Assembly (NCBI GenBank): GCA_017307865.1
Contig: JAFKGE010000040.1
Location: 1 to 59,563, forward strand
From: Burkholderiales bacterium
Lineage (GTDB): Bacteria > Pseudomonadota > Gammaproteobacteria > Burkholderiales > Burkholderiaceae_C
Direction of reading: 5' to 3'
Length of the DNA: 59,563 nucleotides
This document shows, piece after piece, positions 1-8,810 of the stretch. The notes under the pieces are model-generated. The model did not search any database, was not told the DNA's origin, and worked only from the letters and a program-made list of their open reading frames with translations. The position numbers and the translations under genes were made by a program. How positions within the stretch are numbered: position 1 is the first letter of the stretch; the number at the start of each line of letters is the position of its first letter.

Positions 1-31
1 CCTCGTTTGGGTCACTCAGAACACCCTCAGG

Positions 32-146
32 TGTCCGCCATCAAAATGGAATGCTGTCCGCCATCACCGTGGAACGGTGTCCGCCATGACGGTGGAACTC
101 TGTCCGCCATCAGCGTGGAATCGTGTCCGCCATCGCGTGGAATACG
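32..146. repeat. Five tandem 23-bp repeats, IS21-family-like terminus
   Basis: Five copies begin at 32, 55, 78, 101 and 124, exactly 23 bp apart. Each starts TGTCCGCCATC or a close variant and contains TGGAA near its end; the last runs into GTGGAATACGCA. Spaced multiple repeats of this look are typical of IS21-family ends in Burkholderiales (recalled, not searched). No istA/istB is visible in the window, so this is either a remnant or the end of an element lying to the left. It sits only about 50 bp before dmpP. Confidence 0.6.
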
Positions 147-196
147 CAACAGACGGTCTGTCCTCGCCCTGCCGGGCGCGGCGGGCCATGGAAACC

Positions 197-1261
197 ATGA
201 GCTACGTATTGACGATTGAACCGCTGGGCGCCGAGATCGAGGTCGAGGACGGCCAGACCGTGCTCGACGCCGCACTGCGCCAGGGCATCTACATTCCGCA
301 TGCCTGCTGCCACGGCTTGTGCGGCACCTGCAAGGTGCAGGTGGCCGACGGCGAGGTGGACCACGGCAGCGCCAACCCCTTCGCACTGATGGAGATGGAG
401 CGCGCCGACGGCATGACGCTGGCCTGCTGCGCCACGCTGCAGTCCGACGTGACGATCGAGGCAGACATCGAAGAGGAGCCCGACGCCGAGGTCATCCCGG
501 TGCGCGACTTCGCCGCGACGGTGACGCGCATCGTGCCCCTCACGCCCACCATCAGGGCGCTGCATCTGAAGCTCGATCGACCCATCCACTTCCAGGCTGG
601 GCAGTACATCCAGCTGCACATCCCGGGCCTGGGCGAAAGCCGCGCCTTCTCGATCGCCAACGCGCCCGATGCCGACGGCAACGCCGGGGAGATCGAGCTC
701 AACGTACGCCAGGTGCCCGGCGGCAAGGGCACGGGCTGGCTGCACGAGCAGCTCAAGGAGGGCGACGCCCTGCACCTGGCCGGGCCTTACGGGCGCTTCT
801 TCGTGCGCCGCTCGGCTGCGCAGCCCATGCTGTTCCTGGCCGGCGGCTCGGGGCTTTCAAGCCCGCGCTCGATGATTCTGCAGTTGCTCGCCAGTGGCTG
901 CACCGAGCCGATCACGCTGGTCTACGGGCAACGCACGCGCGAGGAGCTGTACTACGACGCGGAATTCCGCGCGCTGGCCGAGCGGCACCCGCATTTCACC
1001 TATGTCCCTGCGCTTTCGGATGAGCCCGATGGCAGCGATTGGGATGGCTCGCGCGGCTTCGTGCATGATGTCGCCAAGGCGCACTGCGGGGGCGGTTTTG
1101 CCGGGCGCAAGGCTTACCTGTGCGGTCCGCCGGTGATGATCGAGGCCTGCATCGGCACGCTGATGCAGGGACGGCTGTTCGAGCGCGACATCTACACCGA
1201 GAAATTCCTCTCGGCCGCCGATGCCGGGCAGGCGCGCAGTCCCTTGTTTAAACGCGTCTGA
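197..1261 (+). CDS. dmpP: Phenol hydroxylase reductase component (DmpP/P5 type)
   Basis: This protein passes electrons from NADH through FAD and a [2Fe-2S] centre to a multicomponent phenol hydroxylase. It is 354 residues, the family's usual size. The N-terminal plant-type ferredoxin domain has cluster cysteines C37, C42, C45 and C77. An FAD domain with RAFSIAN follows, then an NAD domain with GGSGL and CGPPVM. I chose the ATG at 197 (MSYVLTIEP) because it matches the DmpP N-terminus; an in-frame ATG lies at 188. The oxygenase genes dmpKLMNO that should precede it are absent, and an IS-like repeat array stands in their place. It leads dmpQ by 11 bp. Confidence 0.9.
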   Translation: MSYVLTIEPLGAEIEVEDGQTVLDAALRQGIYIPHACCHGLCGTCKVQVADGEVDHGSANPFALMEMERADGMTLACCATLQSDVTIEADIEEEPDAEVIPVRDFAATVTRIVPLTPTIRALHLKLDRPIHFQAGQYIQLHIPGLGESRAFSIANAPDADGNAGEIELNVRQVPGGKGTGWLHEQLKEGDALHLAGPYGRFFVRRSAAQPMLFLAGGSGLSSPRSMILQLLASGCTEPITLVYGQRTREELYYDAEFRALAERHPHFTYVPALSDEPDGSDWDGSRGFVHDVAKAHCGGGFAGRKAYLCGPPVMIEACIGTLMQGRLFERDIYTEKFLSAADAGQARSPLFKRV

Positions 1262-1272
1262 GGCGAAACCGC

Positions 1273-1665
1273 ATGTGGATGACCCCGCGTCCCACCCACG
1301 ACGTCCATGTCACGCAGACCGGCGAGAGTTACCCCTGCGCGGTGGACGAGAGCCTGCTGCGCGGCATGCTGCGCCTGGGTCGCAAGGGCATTCCGGCGGG
1401 CTGCGTCAACGGTGGCTGCGGCGTGTGCAAGGTGCGCGTGGTCGAGGGCAGTGTCAGGCCGCTCGGGCCCGTCAGCCGCGCGCACGTCAGTGTGGACGAG
1501 GAGGCGCAGGGCTACACCCTGGCCTGCCGCGTCGCGCCCACCGCGCCGGTGCGCCTGGACATCTGCGGCAAGCTCACCAAGCCGTTTTCCCGCTCTTCCC
1601 CCGCCGTGGTGGCCACGCAGGCCGCCGCACCCGTTTCCCCAACCAACCCACCTCAGGAGATATGA
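1273..1665 (+). CDS. dmpQ: Plant-type [2Fe-2S] ferredoxin (DmpQ/XylT type)
   Basis: In meta-cleavage operons this small ferredoxin re-reduces the active-site iron of catechol 2,3-dioxygenase after oxidation by poor substrates. The 130-residue product has the cluster pattern C44, C49, C52 and C85 in the context [10 protein letters not shown]. It is somewhat longer than usual DmpQ (about 110 residues) because of a Pro/Ala-rich C-terminal tail. The TGA ends one base before the dioxygenase ATG, and the dioxygenase SD-like CAGGAG lies inside the last codons, so the two are tightly coupled. Function is inferred from family and position. Confidence 0.85.
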   Translation: MWMTPRPTHDVHVTQTGESYPCAVDESLLRGMLRLGRKGIPAGCVNGGCGVCKVRVVEGSVRPLGPVSRAHVSVDEEAQGYTLACRVAPTAPVRLDICGKLTKPFSRSSPAVVATQAAAPVSPTNPPQEI

Positions 1666-1666
1666 C

Positions 1667-2611
1667 ATGGGTGTACTACGCATTGGTCACGCAAGCATCA
1701 GGGTGATGGACATGCCAGCCGCCTTGAATCACTACGAAAAGGTGCTCGGCCTGAAGACCATGATGACCGACAAGGCCGGCAACGTTTACCTCAAGTGCTG
1801 GGACGAGTGGGACAAGTTCTCGCTGATCCTCACGCCCAGCGACCAGGCCGGCATGAACCACGTGGCCTACAAGGTCGAGAAAGATGGCGATCTGGACGCG
1901 CTGCAGAAGACCATCGAGGCCTGGGGCATCAAGACCACCATGCTGGACGAAGGGGCGCTGCCTTCGGTCGGCCGCATGCTGCAGTTCAAGCTGCCCAGCG
2001 GCCACGAGATGCGCTTGTACGCGCACAAGGATTTCGTCGGCACCGACGTCGGATCGCTCAACCCCGACCCCTGGCCCGATGGCATCCGTGGCGCCGGCGC
2101 ACACTGGCTCGATCACTGCCTGCTGATGTGCGAGATGAACCCGGAAGCGGGCATCAACACCGTCGCCGACAACACGCGCTTCATGACCGAGTGCCTGGAC
2201 TTCTTCCTGACCGAACAGGTGCTGGTCGGCCCCGGGGCCAACATGCAGGCCGCGACCTGGATGGCTCGCACCACCACGCCGCACGACATCGCCTTCGTCG
2301 GCGGCCCGCGCAGCGGCCTGCACCACATCGCCTACTTCCTCGACTCCTGGCATGACGTGCTCAAGGCCGCGGACATCATGGCCAAGAACAAGGTGCGCAT
2401 CGACGTCGCGCCCACGCGCCACGGCATCACGCGCGGCGAGACGATCTACTTCTTCGACCCCAGCGGCAACCGCAACGAGACCTTCGCCGGCCTGGGCTAC
2501 CTGGCCCAGCGCGACCGGCCGGTAACCACCTGGAGCGAGGACAAGCTGGGCAGCGGCATCTTCTATCACACGGGTGATCTGGTGCCGTCCTTCACCGAGG
2601 TCTATACCTGA
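1667..2611 (+). CDS. dmpB: Catechol 2,3-dioxygenase (extradiol, type I)
   Basis: This enzyme cleaves catechol next to its hydroxyls to give yellow 2-hydroxymuconic semialdehyde. The 314-residue product is a two-domain vicinal-oxygen-chelate protein of the XylE/DmpB size class. Predicted Fe(II) ligands are H150 (LDHCLL), H220 (LHHIAY) and E271 (NRNETF); the spacing H220 to E271 equals H214 to E265 in XylE. The conserved [10 protein letters not shown] and [11 protein letters not shown] blocks are intact, so it looks functional. The ATG at 1667 immediately follows dmpQ. Confidence 0.95.
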   Translation: MGVLRIGHASIRVMDMPAALNHYEKVLGLKTMMTDKAGNVYLKCWDEWDKFSLILTPSDQAGMNHVAYKVEKDGDLDALQKTIEAWGIKTTMLDEGALPSVGRMLQFKLPSGHEMRLYAHKDFVGTDVGSLNPDPWPDGIRGAGAHWLDHCLLMCEMNPEAGINTVADNTRFMTECLDFFLTEQVLVGPGANMQAATWMARTTTPHDIAFVGGPRSGLHHIAYFLDSWHDVLKAADIMAKNKVRIDVAPTRHGITRGETIYFFDPSGNRNETFAGLGYLAQRDRPVTTWSEDKLGSGIFYHTGDLVPSFTEVYT

Positions 2612-2625
2612 GCTGCGGGCAGACG

Positions 2626-3063
2626 ATGGACACCCGCAAGCACAGCGTGGCGCAGCGCGCCATCAGCGCCGAGGCGGTCGCGACCGCATTGCAGGCCGCG
2701 GTGGCGCATGCGGCGATGCTCGGCATCCGCGTCAACGTGGCGCTGACCGACGGCGCCGGCGTGCTCGCGGGCTTCCTGCGCATGCCGGGCGCCTTCCTGC
2801 ATTCGGTCGACATCGCCATCGACAAGGCCTACACCGCGGCGAGTTTCGGCTTGCCGACCGCGCAGTGGATGTCCATCTTGGCCCAAGACGAGGCGCTGCG
2901 GATCGGCCTGACCGAGCGACCCCGGCTGGTCGTTCTCGGCGGCGGCCTGCCGATTCGCGAGGGCGGGGTGTTGATCGGCGGCATCGGCGTGTCGGGCGGC
3001 TCGGCCGAGCAGGACGAGCAATGTGCCCGCGCAGGCCTGGTGGCGCTGGGGCTTCCCGTCTAG
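2626..3063 (+). CDS. GlcG/HbpS family (DUF336) protein
   Basis: The 145-residue product belongs to the GlcG/HbpS (PduO C-terminal-like, DUF336) family: it has VNVALTDGAGVLAGF near residue 36, IAIDKAYTAASF near 64, and the C-terminal block GGGLPIREGGVLIGGIGVSGG. Members bind haem or cobalamin-like ligands or have no known task; genes like this recur in aromatic meta-pathway operons. It starts 14 bp after the dioxygenase stop, so it is probably the last gene of the PQB transcript. Its role here is unknown. Protection or repair of the Fe(II) dioxygenase is one possibility, offered only as inference. Confidence 0.8.
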   Translation: MDTRKHSVAQRAISAEAVATALQAAVAHAAMLGIRVNVALTDGAGVLAGFLRMPGAFLHSVDIAIDKAYTAASFGLPTAQWMSILAQDEALRIGLTERPRLVVLGGGLPIREGGVLIGGIGVSGGSAEQDEQCARAGLVALGLPV

Positions 3064-3168
3064 CGTCGGTGAATTTTCAACACCAGTGGGGCACAGATCG
3101 GCATGAAAAAAAGGCCGATGATGGCGAGCCGGCGCTGGCACTCCCGCGCAGCGCCGGGAACGGCTTCA

Positions 3169-3888
3169 TCACGCTGCAGCGAGGCCGTCGACGGCCGCCG
3201 CGCTCAAGGCCTGCGCCACCAGGTCGGCCGTACCGCGGATGTGGGCCTCCAGTGCCAGCGCGGCGCGCAGTTCGTTGCCGGCCATGGCACTTTCGAAGAT
3301 TTCGCGGTGCTCGGCATGCACGTCGCGCCGGCTGCCGGGCAGCTTGATGGCGTAGCGGCGGTAGCGTTCGCTCTGGCGCGACAACGTGCGCAGCAGGCGC
3401 AGCGTCCAGGGCGATTCGTGGCCGGCCAGCAGTGCCTCGTGGAAAACGATGTTCAGCCCCTCCCAGTTCTTGGCCTGATCGGGACGCAGCGGCTGCTCCA
3501 GCTCCGACAGTTCGTCATAGGCGCCCTGCAACTGCGCGCGCCAGGCGTCACCACCGGCGCGAATCGACTGGCGCAGCGCGTCGATCTCGATCAACACGCG
3601 CAAGCGGGTCAAGTCGACCAGGTCGGCGGCGGCAATGGGCGCCACGCGAAAACCGCGCTGCCCTTCGGTGATCACCAGCGCGTCGCTGACCAGGCGCGTG
3701 ATGGCCTCGCGCAAGGTGCCGGCGCTGACGCCGTAGCGGTCCTTCAGGTGCTCTACGCGCAGCTTTTCGTCGGGCGGCAGTCGGCCGTCGACGATGTCGT
3801 CGCGCAGCTGGGCGTAGGCGCGTTCGATCAGCGTGCGCGTGACCGGTGCGCCGTCATCGACGAGGGGCAGGGCGGGGCGTTTGGCCAT
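3169..3888 (-). CDS. GntR-family (FCD subfamily) transcriptional regulator
   Basis: The 239-residue product has an N-terminal winged helix (about residues 18-80, with LRVEHLKDRYGVSAGTLREAI as recognition region) and an all-helical FCD ligand domain with RVLIEIDALRQS, FHEALLAG and HREIFESAM, whose His/Asp residues usually bind a metal and a carboxylate ligand. It is reversed between the two halves of the meta-cleavage cluster, like the GntR-type repressor AphS in Comamonas testosteroni phenol clusters. It probably represses the dmpC operon across the shared 594-bp region and is released by a pathway intermediate. Ligand and sign of control are inferred. Confidence 0.85.
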   Translation of the reverse strand: MAKRPALPLVDDGAPVTRTLIERAYAQLRDDIVDGRLPPDEKLRVEHLKDRYGVSAGTLREAITRLVSDALVITEGQRGFRVAPIAAADLVDLTRLRVLIEIDALRQSIRAGGDAWRAQLQGAYDELSELEQPLRPDQAKNWEGLNIVFHEALLAGHESPWTLRLLRTLSRQSERYRRYAIKLPGSRRDVHAEHREIFESAMAGNELRAALALEAHIRGTADLVAQALSAAAVDGLAAA

Positions 3889-3968
3889 GGCGGGTGAGCG
3901 GCGTTGCTTGGGTCAAGACGTCGGCAGCAGGTCGGCAGACGTCGGTGGCGAAGCTCGGACAGGCTATA

Positions 3969-3983
3969 AATATTGATAAAACA
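3969..3983 (-). promoter_or_regulatory. Putative GntR operator, copy 1
   Basis: Read on the minus strand this is TGTTTTATCAATATT. It matches copy 2 at 4146-4160 in 14 of 15 positions, in inverted orientation, and lies 81 bp upstream of the gntR start. Two matching sites, one on each side of a divergent control region, suggest operators for the adjacent GntR protein. Confidence 0.45.
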
Positions 3984-4145
3984 CAGAAAACTGTCTGATG
4001 GATTGTAACGGTTCTTGCTCTATTCTGTCCTGAATCGTGCGTGTCTCCAATGCAAAACGCAAGACTGGAACTCCATCAAATTGCCGTTTTCCGCAGGAAA
4101 TGACGCGGGGTTTTGGGCGATAGACTGACCCGTAGGTGTTTACCC

Positions 4146-4160
4146 TGTTTTATCGATATT
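4146..4160 (+). promoter_or_regulatory. Putative GntR operator, copy 2
   Basis: TGTTTTATCGATATT, the inverted partner of 3969-3983. It ends 15 bp before the TATACT box at 4176, so a bound repressor would cover the promoter of the rightward operon. Confidence 0.45.
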
Positions 4161-4175
4161 TTTGCGATTTTGATC

Positions 4176-4181
4176 TATACT
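4176..4181 (+). promoter_or_regulatory. Possible -10 box for the dmpC operon
   Basis: TATACT in an AT-rich setting, directly downstream of operator copy 2. No good -35 lies at 16-18 bp (TCGATA is nearest), so an activator or weak sigma-70 use is possible. The implied leader is about 295 nt. Confidence 0.3.
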
Positions 4182-4482
4182 CGCATCGTTGATGCAGCGC
4201 TCGAGGTGGCGTGTGTCGTCTTGCGTGAGGCCGGTGACATCGTCAGTGCACGCGGTCGTGATGCATGACGGCTTTTCATGAGCCGGTTGGGCCTGTCGCT
4301 ACGAAAACAAGTCCTGCCACGACCCCGCCACCTTTGATGGCGAGGGAGAGGGCGCCATCATTCGGTGTCGCAGGGCGTGGAGGTGCCGGGCAAGCGAGGC
4401 GTTCGATCGGCTGTCACGGCGGCGGGCACGGCGCCAGCAAGGTTTCGGACGGGCGCCACATCATGGTTTTTATCGAGAGTGC

Positions 4483-5949
4483 ATGAACATGAAAGAATTC
4501 CTGAACTTCATCAACGGCGAATACATCAAGAACGCCAGTGGCAAGACCTTCGACAACCGCAACCCGGTCGACAACAGCCTGATCGGCAAGGTGTACGAGG
4601 CCGGCCGCCCTGAAGTGAACGCGGCGGTGATGGCCGCGCAGGCGGCGCTCAAGGGCGACTGGGGCCGCATTTCGGTCACCGAGCGCTGCAAGCTGCTGGA
4701 CGCGCTGGCGGTCGAGATCAACCGCCGCTTCGACGACTTCCTGCAGGCCGAGATCGCCGACACCGGCAAGCCGCATCACCTGGCCTCGCACGTGGACATT
4801 CCGCGTGGCGCGGCCAACTTCCAGGTGTTCATCGACACCATCAAGAGCGCCAGCACCGAGTCGTTCAACATGCGCACGCCCGACGGCAAGACGGCGCTGT
4901 CCTATGGCGTGCGCGTGCCGCGCGGCGTGATCGGCGTCATCTGCCCTTGGAACCTGCCGCTGCTGCTGATGACCTGGAAGGTCGGCCCGGCGCTGGCCTG
5001 CGGCAACACCGTGGTCGTCAAGCCCTCGGAAGAAACTCCCGCCACCGCCACGCTGCTGGGCGAGGTGATGAACGCCGTGGGCGTGCCCAAGGGCGTGTAC
5101 AACGTGGTGCATGGTTTCGGGCCCGATTCGGCCGGCGCTTTTCTCACCGAGCACCCCGACGTGGACGGCATCACCTTCACCGGCGAGACGCGCACCGGCA
5201 CCGCCATCATGAAGGCCGCGGCCGAGGGCATTCGCCCGGTGTCGATGGAACTGGGCGGCAAGAACGCCGCCGTGGTGTTTGCCGACTGCGACTTTCAGGT
5301 CGCGGTGGACACCGTCACGCGCTCGTGCTTCGAGAACGCCGGCCAGGTCTGCCTGGGTACCGAGCGCGTGTACGTCGAGCGCCCGATCTTCGACAAGTTC
5401 GTCGCCGCGCTCAAGCTCAAGGCCGAGGCCATGACGCCCGGCCAGCCCTTCGACGCCGCCACCAAGATTGGCCCCGTGATCAGCAAGGAGCACCAGGCCA
5501 AGGTGCTGTCCTACTACGCCAAGGCACGCGAAGAGGGCGCCACCGTGGTGACCGGCGGCGGCGTGCCCGACATGCCCGCCGCGCTGAAGGACGGCTGCTG
5601 GGTGCAGCCCACCATCTGGACCGGCCTGCCCGAGACCGCCAGCGTGATCACCGAGGAGGTCTTCGGCCCCTGCTGCCACATCGCGCCCTTCGACAGCGAC
5701 GAAGAGGTGCTGGGCAAGGTCAACACCAACCGCTACGGCCTGGCCACGGCCATCTTCTCGCAGGACATCGGCCGTGCCAACCGCATGGCGCAGGGCATCC
5801 GCGTCGGCCTGACTTGGATCAACAGCTGGTTCCTGCGCGATTTGCGCACCTCGTTCGGCGGCTCCAAGCAGTCGGGCATCGGGCGCGAAGGCGGACTACA
5901 CTCGTTCGAGTTTTACACCGACCTGCGCAACGTGATGGTGAAATTTTAA
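4483..5949 (+). CDS. dmpC: 2-hydroxymuconic semialdehyde dehydrogenase
   Basis: NAD-dependent oxidation of 2-hydroxymuconic semialdehyde to 4-oxalocrotonate (2-hydroxymuconate), first step of the dehydrogenative branch. At 488 residues it has the normal ALDH length, with N157 (PWNLPL), general base E256 (MELGGKNA) and nucleophile C290 (FENAGQVCLG). The start follows a GAGAG at 7 bp; a second ATG at 4489 is possible. It is the first gene of the C-E-F-G-H operon. Its stop codon abuts a Comamonadaceae-type repeat (5948-6004). Confidence 0.93.
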   Translation: MNMKEFLNFINGEYIKNASGKTFDNRNPVDNSLIGKVYEAGRPEVNAAVMAAQAALKGDWGRISVTERCKLLDALAVEINRRFDDFLQAEIADTGKPHHLASHVDIPRGAANFQVFIDTIKSASTESFNMRTPDGKTALSYGVRVPRGVIGVICPWNLPLLLMTWKVGPALACGNTVVVKPSEETPATATLLGEVMNAVGVPKGVYNVVHGFGPDSAGAFLTEHPDVDGITFTGETRTGTAIMKAAAEGIRPVSMELGGKNAAVVFADCDFQVAVDTVTRSCFENAGQVCLGTERVYVERPIFDKFVAALKLKAEAMTPGQPFDAATKIGPVISKEHQAKVLSYYAKAREEGATVVTGGGVPDMPAALKDGCWVQPTIWTGLPETASVITEEVFGPCCHIAPFDSDEEVLGKVNTNRYGLATAIFSQDIGRANRMAQGIRVGLTWINSWFLRDLRTSFGGSKQSGIGREGGLHSFEFYTDLRNVMVKF

Positions 5950-6004
5950 TCAAAACGTGTCGCAGCCGGCGCTGAGCAAGCGCGAACAGCTATCAAATAA
6001 ATAG
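5948..6004. repeat. Dispersed repeat family A, copy 1
   Basis: A roughly 57-bp element filling the dmpC-dmpE gap. Its order is ATCAAAAC, then CGCAGCCGGCGCT, AGCAAGCGC, CAGCTATCAAA and a final ATAG. The same block order occurs at 43486-43542 and 37399-37457, and in related form at 8740, 19194 and 35262. Confidence 0.6.
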
Positions 6005-6010
6005 TTATCC

Positions 6011-6793
6011 ATGGACACCCGACAGATCGAACAACTGGGTGACGCGCTCTACGACGCGCTCACCGCCGGCACCACGCTGCCGCCGCTCACCAGCCAGCAC
6101 GCGGGCATCACCGTCGACGACGCCTACGCCATCCAGCAGCGCCTGATGGCGCGGCGCCTGGCGGCCGGCGAAAAGGTGGTAGGCAAAAAAATTGGCGTCA
6201 CCAGCCAGGCCGTGATGGACATGCTGGGCGTGAACCAGCCCGACTTCGGCTGGCTGACCGATGGCATGGTCTACAACGAGGGCGAGGCCGTGCCGATGAG
6301 CCGCCTGATCCAGCCCAAGGCCGAGGGCGAGATCGCCTTCGTGCTGAAGAAGACGCTGAAGGGCCCGGGCGTGAGCGTGGCCGACGTGCTGGCCGCCACC
6401 GAGGGCGTGATGGCCTGCTTCGAGATCGTCGACTCGCGCATCCAGGACTGGAAGATCAAGATCCAGGACACCGTGGCCGACAACGCCAGCTGCGGCGTGT
6501 ACGTGCTGGGCGACCGCCTGGTCGACGTGCGCGACGTCGACTTGACGACCTGCGGCATGGTGCTCGAGAAGAACGGCGAGATCGTCGCCACCGGCGCCGG
6601 CGCCGCCGCCATGGGCCACCCGGCCAACGCCGTGGCCTGGCTGGCCAACACCCTGGGCGCGCACGGCATCGCGCTGGAGGCGGGCGAGGTGGTGCTGTCG
6701 GGCTCGCTGGGCATCATGGTGCCCGTCAAGACCGGCGACAACCTGCGCGTGACCATCGGCGGCATCGGCGGCTGCTCGGTGCGCTTTGTTTGA
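6011..6793 (+). CDS. dmpE: 2-hydroxypent-2,4-dienoate (2-oxopent-4-enoate) hydratase
   Basis: Adds water to 2-hydroxypentadienoate to give 4-hydroxy-2-oxovalerate. The 260-residue product is of the fumarylacetoacetate-hydrolase-like hydratase/decarboxylase family, with KKIGVTS near residue 59, the acid cluster [11 protein letters not shown] near 102, and EIVDSRI plus DNASCG for metal and substrate binding. It is a paralogue of dmpH two genes downstream; order next to dmpF/G identifies this one as the hydratase. No strong ribosome-binding site precedes it, because the repeat copy occupies the gap. Confidence 0.9.
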   Translation: MDTRQIEQLGDALYDALTAGTTLPPLTSQHAGITVDDAYAIQQRLMARRLAAGEKVVGKKIGVTSQAVMDMLGVNQPDFGWLTDGMVYNEGEAVPMSRLIQPKAEGEIAFVLKKTLKGPGVSVADVLAATEGVMACFEIVDSRIQDWKIKIQDTVADNASCGVYVLGDRLVDVRDVDLTTCGMVLEKNGEIVATGAGAAAMGHPANAVAWLANTLGAHGIALEAGEVVLSGSLGIMVPVKTGDNLRVTIGGIGGCSVRFV

Positions 6794-6809
6794 TTCTGGA
6801 GAGAACGCG

Positions 6810-7724
6810 ATGAGCAAGAAAATCAAGTGCGCCCTGATCGGCCCCGGCAACATCGGCACCGACCTGCTGGCCAAGCTGCAGCGCAGCCCGGTGCTGGAGC
6901 CGGTGTGGATGGTCGGCATCGACCCCACGTCCGACGGCCTCAAGCGCGCCCAGGAAATGGGCATCAAGACCACGTCCGAGGGCGTGGACGGCCTGGTGCC
7001 GCACATCAAGGCCGATGGCGTGCAGATCGTCTTTGACGCCACCAGCGCCTACGTGCACGCCGAGAACTCGCGCAAGGTGACCGAGCAGGGCGCGATGATG
7101 ATCGACCTGACACCCGCCGCCATCGGCCCCTACTGCGTGCCGCCGGTCAACCTGAAGGAGCACGTGGGCCAGGCCGAGATGAATGTGAACATGGTCACTT
7201 GCGGCGGCCAGGCGACGATCCCGATGGTCAACGCCGTCAGCCGCGTGCAGCCGGTGGCCTATGCCGAGATCGTGGCCACGGTGTCCAGCAAGTCGGCCGG
7301 CCCCGGCACGCGCAAGAACATCGACGAGTTCACCCGCACCACGGCGGGCGCGATCGAGAAGGTGGGCGGCGCCAGGAAGGGCAAGGCCATCATCATCATC
7401 AACCCGGCCGAGCCGCCGCTGATCATGCGCGACACCGTGCACTGCCTGACCGAGGGCGAGCCCGACCAGGCCGCCATCACCAAGAGCATTCACGACATGA
7501 TCGAGCAGGTGCAGAAGTACGTGCCCGGCTACAAGCTGGTCAACGGCCCGGTGTTCGACGGCAAGCGCGTGTCGGTGTTTCTGGAGGTGGAAGGCCTGGG
7601 CGACTACCTGCCCAAGTACTCGGGCAACCTCGACATCATGACGGCGGCAGCCGCCCGCACCGCCGAAATGTTTGCCGAAGAAATCCTGGCCGGCAAGCTC
7701 AAGCTCGAACCCGTCGCGGCGTAA
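6810..7724 (+). CDS. dmpF: Acetaldehyde dehydrogenase (CoA-acylating)
   Basis: Converts acetaldehyde, channelled from the aldolase, to acetyl-CoA with NAD and CoA. The 304-residue product has an N-terminal Rossmann motif GPGNIG (residues 11-16) and catalytic C131 in NMVTCGGQA. The ATG at 6810 is preceded by GGAGAG at a good distance; an in-frame ATG at 6786 overlaps the end of dmpE and is less likely. It is the physical partner of DmpG, encoded 12 bp downstream. Confidence 0.95.
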   Translation: MSKKIKCALIGPGNIGTDLLAKLQRSPVLEPVWMVGIDPTSDGLKRAQEMGIKTTSEGVDGLVPHIKADGVQIVFDATSAYVHAENSRKVTEQGAMMIDLTPAAIGPYCVPPVNLKEHVGQAEMNVNMVTCGGQATIPMVNAVSRVQPVAYAEIVATVSSKSAGPGTRKNIDEFTRTTAGAIEKVGGARKGKAIIIINPAEPPLIMRDTVHCLTEGEPDQAAITKSIHDMIEQVQKYVPGYKLVNGPVFDGKRVSVFLEVEGLGDYLPKYSGNLDIMTAAAARTAEMFAEEILAGKLKLEPVAA

Positions 7725-7736
7725 GGAGAACACACC

Positions 7737-8789
7737 ATGAGCATCAAGGGCAAGAAAATCACCCTGCACGAGATGGCGCTGCGCGACGGCATGCACCCCA
7801 AGCAGCACCAGATCAGCATCGAGCAGATGAAGACCATCGCCACCGCGCTGGACGCGGCCGGCATGCCGCTGATCGAAGTCACCCACGGCGACGGCCTGGG
7901 CGGCAACTCGGTCAACTACGGCTTTGCCGCGCACAGCGACGAGGACTACCTCAAGGCCGTCATTCCGCTGATGAAGCGCGCCAAGATCTCGGCCCTGCTG
8001 CTGCCGGGCATCGGCACCGTCGACCACCTGAAGATGGCGCACGACGTGGGCGTGCACACCATCCGCGTGGCCACGCACTGCACCGAGGCCGACGTGAGCG
8101 AGCAGCACATCACCATGGCGCGCAAGCTGGGCATGGACACGGTGGGCTTTCTGATGATGAGCCACATGAACGATGCGGCCGGCCTGGTCAAGCAGGCCAA
8201 GCTGATGGAAGGCTACGGCGCCAACTGCGTCTACATCACCGACTCGGCCGGCCACATGCTGCCAGGCGACGTGCAAGCCAAGCTGGGCGCCGTGCGCGCC
8301 GCGCTCAAGCCCGAGACCGAGCTGGGCTTTCACGCCCACCACAACCTGGCGATGGGCGTGGCCAACTCGATCACCGCCATCGAGATGGGCGCCAACCGCG
8401 TCGACGCCGCCAGCGCCGGTCTGGGCGCGGGCGCCGGCAACACCCCCATGGAGGTGCTGGTGGCCGTGCTCGACATGATGGGCGTGCAGACCGGGGTCGA
8501 CGTGTTCAAGATCCAGGACGTGGCCGAGGACCTGGTGGTGCCGATCATGGACTTCCCGATCCGCATCGACCGCGACGCGCTCACGCTGGGCTATGCCGGC
8601 GTGTACGGCTCCTTCCTGCTGTTTGCCAAGCGCGCCGAGAAGAAGTACGGCGTGCCGGCGCGCGAAATCCTGGTCGAGATGGGCCGGCGCGGCTGCGTGG
8701 GCGGGCAGGAGGACATGATCGAGGACACCGCCCTCACGCTATCAAAACAAAAGCATGCTGCGCGCGCTGCGCAAGCGCAAACGGCCTGA
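7737..8789 (+). CDS. dmpG: 4-hydroxy-2-oxovalerate aldolase
   Basis: Mn-dependent pyruvate aldolase that splits 4-hydroxy-2-oxovalerate into pyruvate and acetaldehyde, tunnelling the aldehyde to DmpF. The 350-residue product carries the HMGL-like TIM barrel: RDGMH with D18 as metal ligand, and GFHAHHN with H199 and H201. A start with AAGGAG upstream is clear. Oddity: the last 15 or so codons (from [10 protein letters not shown] on) are written by a dispersed repeat (8740-8790), so the C-terminus differs from the usual family end. Confidence 0.94.
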   Translation: MSIKGKKITLHEMALRDGMHPKQHQISIEQMKTIATALDAAGMPLIEVTHGDGLGGNSVNYGFAAHSDEDYLKAVIPLMKRAKISALLLPGIGTVDHLKMAHDVGVHTIRVATHCTEADVSEQHITMARKLGMDTVGFLMMSHMNDAAGLVKQAKLMEGYGANCVYITDSAGHMLPGDVQAKLGAVRAALKPETELGFHAHHNLAMGVANSITAIEMGANRVDAASAGLGAGAGNTPMEVLVAVLDMMGVQTGVDVFKIQDVAEDLVVPIMDFPIRIDRDALTLGYAGVYGSFLLFAKRAEKKYGVPAREILVEMGRRGCVGGQEDMIEDTALTLSKQKHAARAAQAQTA

Positions 8790-8790
8790 A
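8740..8790. repeat. Dispersed repeat family A, copy 2 (inside 3' end of dmpG)
   Basis: TATCAAAACAAAAGC, then TGCTGCGCGCGCT, CAAGCGC and CGGCCTGAAA. The block order matches the copy at 35262-35312. It supplies the final codons and stop of dmpG. Confidence 0.5.
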
Positions 8791-8810
8791 ACGCCTGAAA
8801 GACGAAACCC

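Larger units (their letters stand above)
3889..4482. promoter_or_regulatory. AT-rich divergent control region, gntR / dmpC
   Basis: This 594-bp stretch holds no convincing gene. Bases roughly 3960-4185 are much richer in A/T than the surroundings, while 4200-4480 returns to normal composition and looks like an untranslated leader. The AT-rich part contains two inverted copies of a 15-bp motif (listed separately) and a possible -10 near 4176. It is the only place for the gntR promoter and the natural place for the dmpC-operon promoter. I found no good sigma-54 -24/-12 element. Confidence 0.6.

Noticed and set aside
1-180. Short-repeat array as a possible CRISPR
   Set aside because: The 23-bp units are contiguous without spacers and contain variable bases in the middle; IS-end style repeats fit better.
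4200-4230. Possible sigma-54 (-24/-12) promoter before dmpC
   Set aside because: GG and GC elements (TGGC ... TTGC) are separated by 10 bases between boxes, which is too far apart for the consensus.
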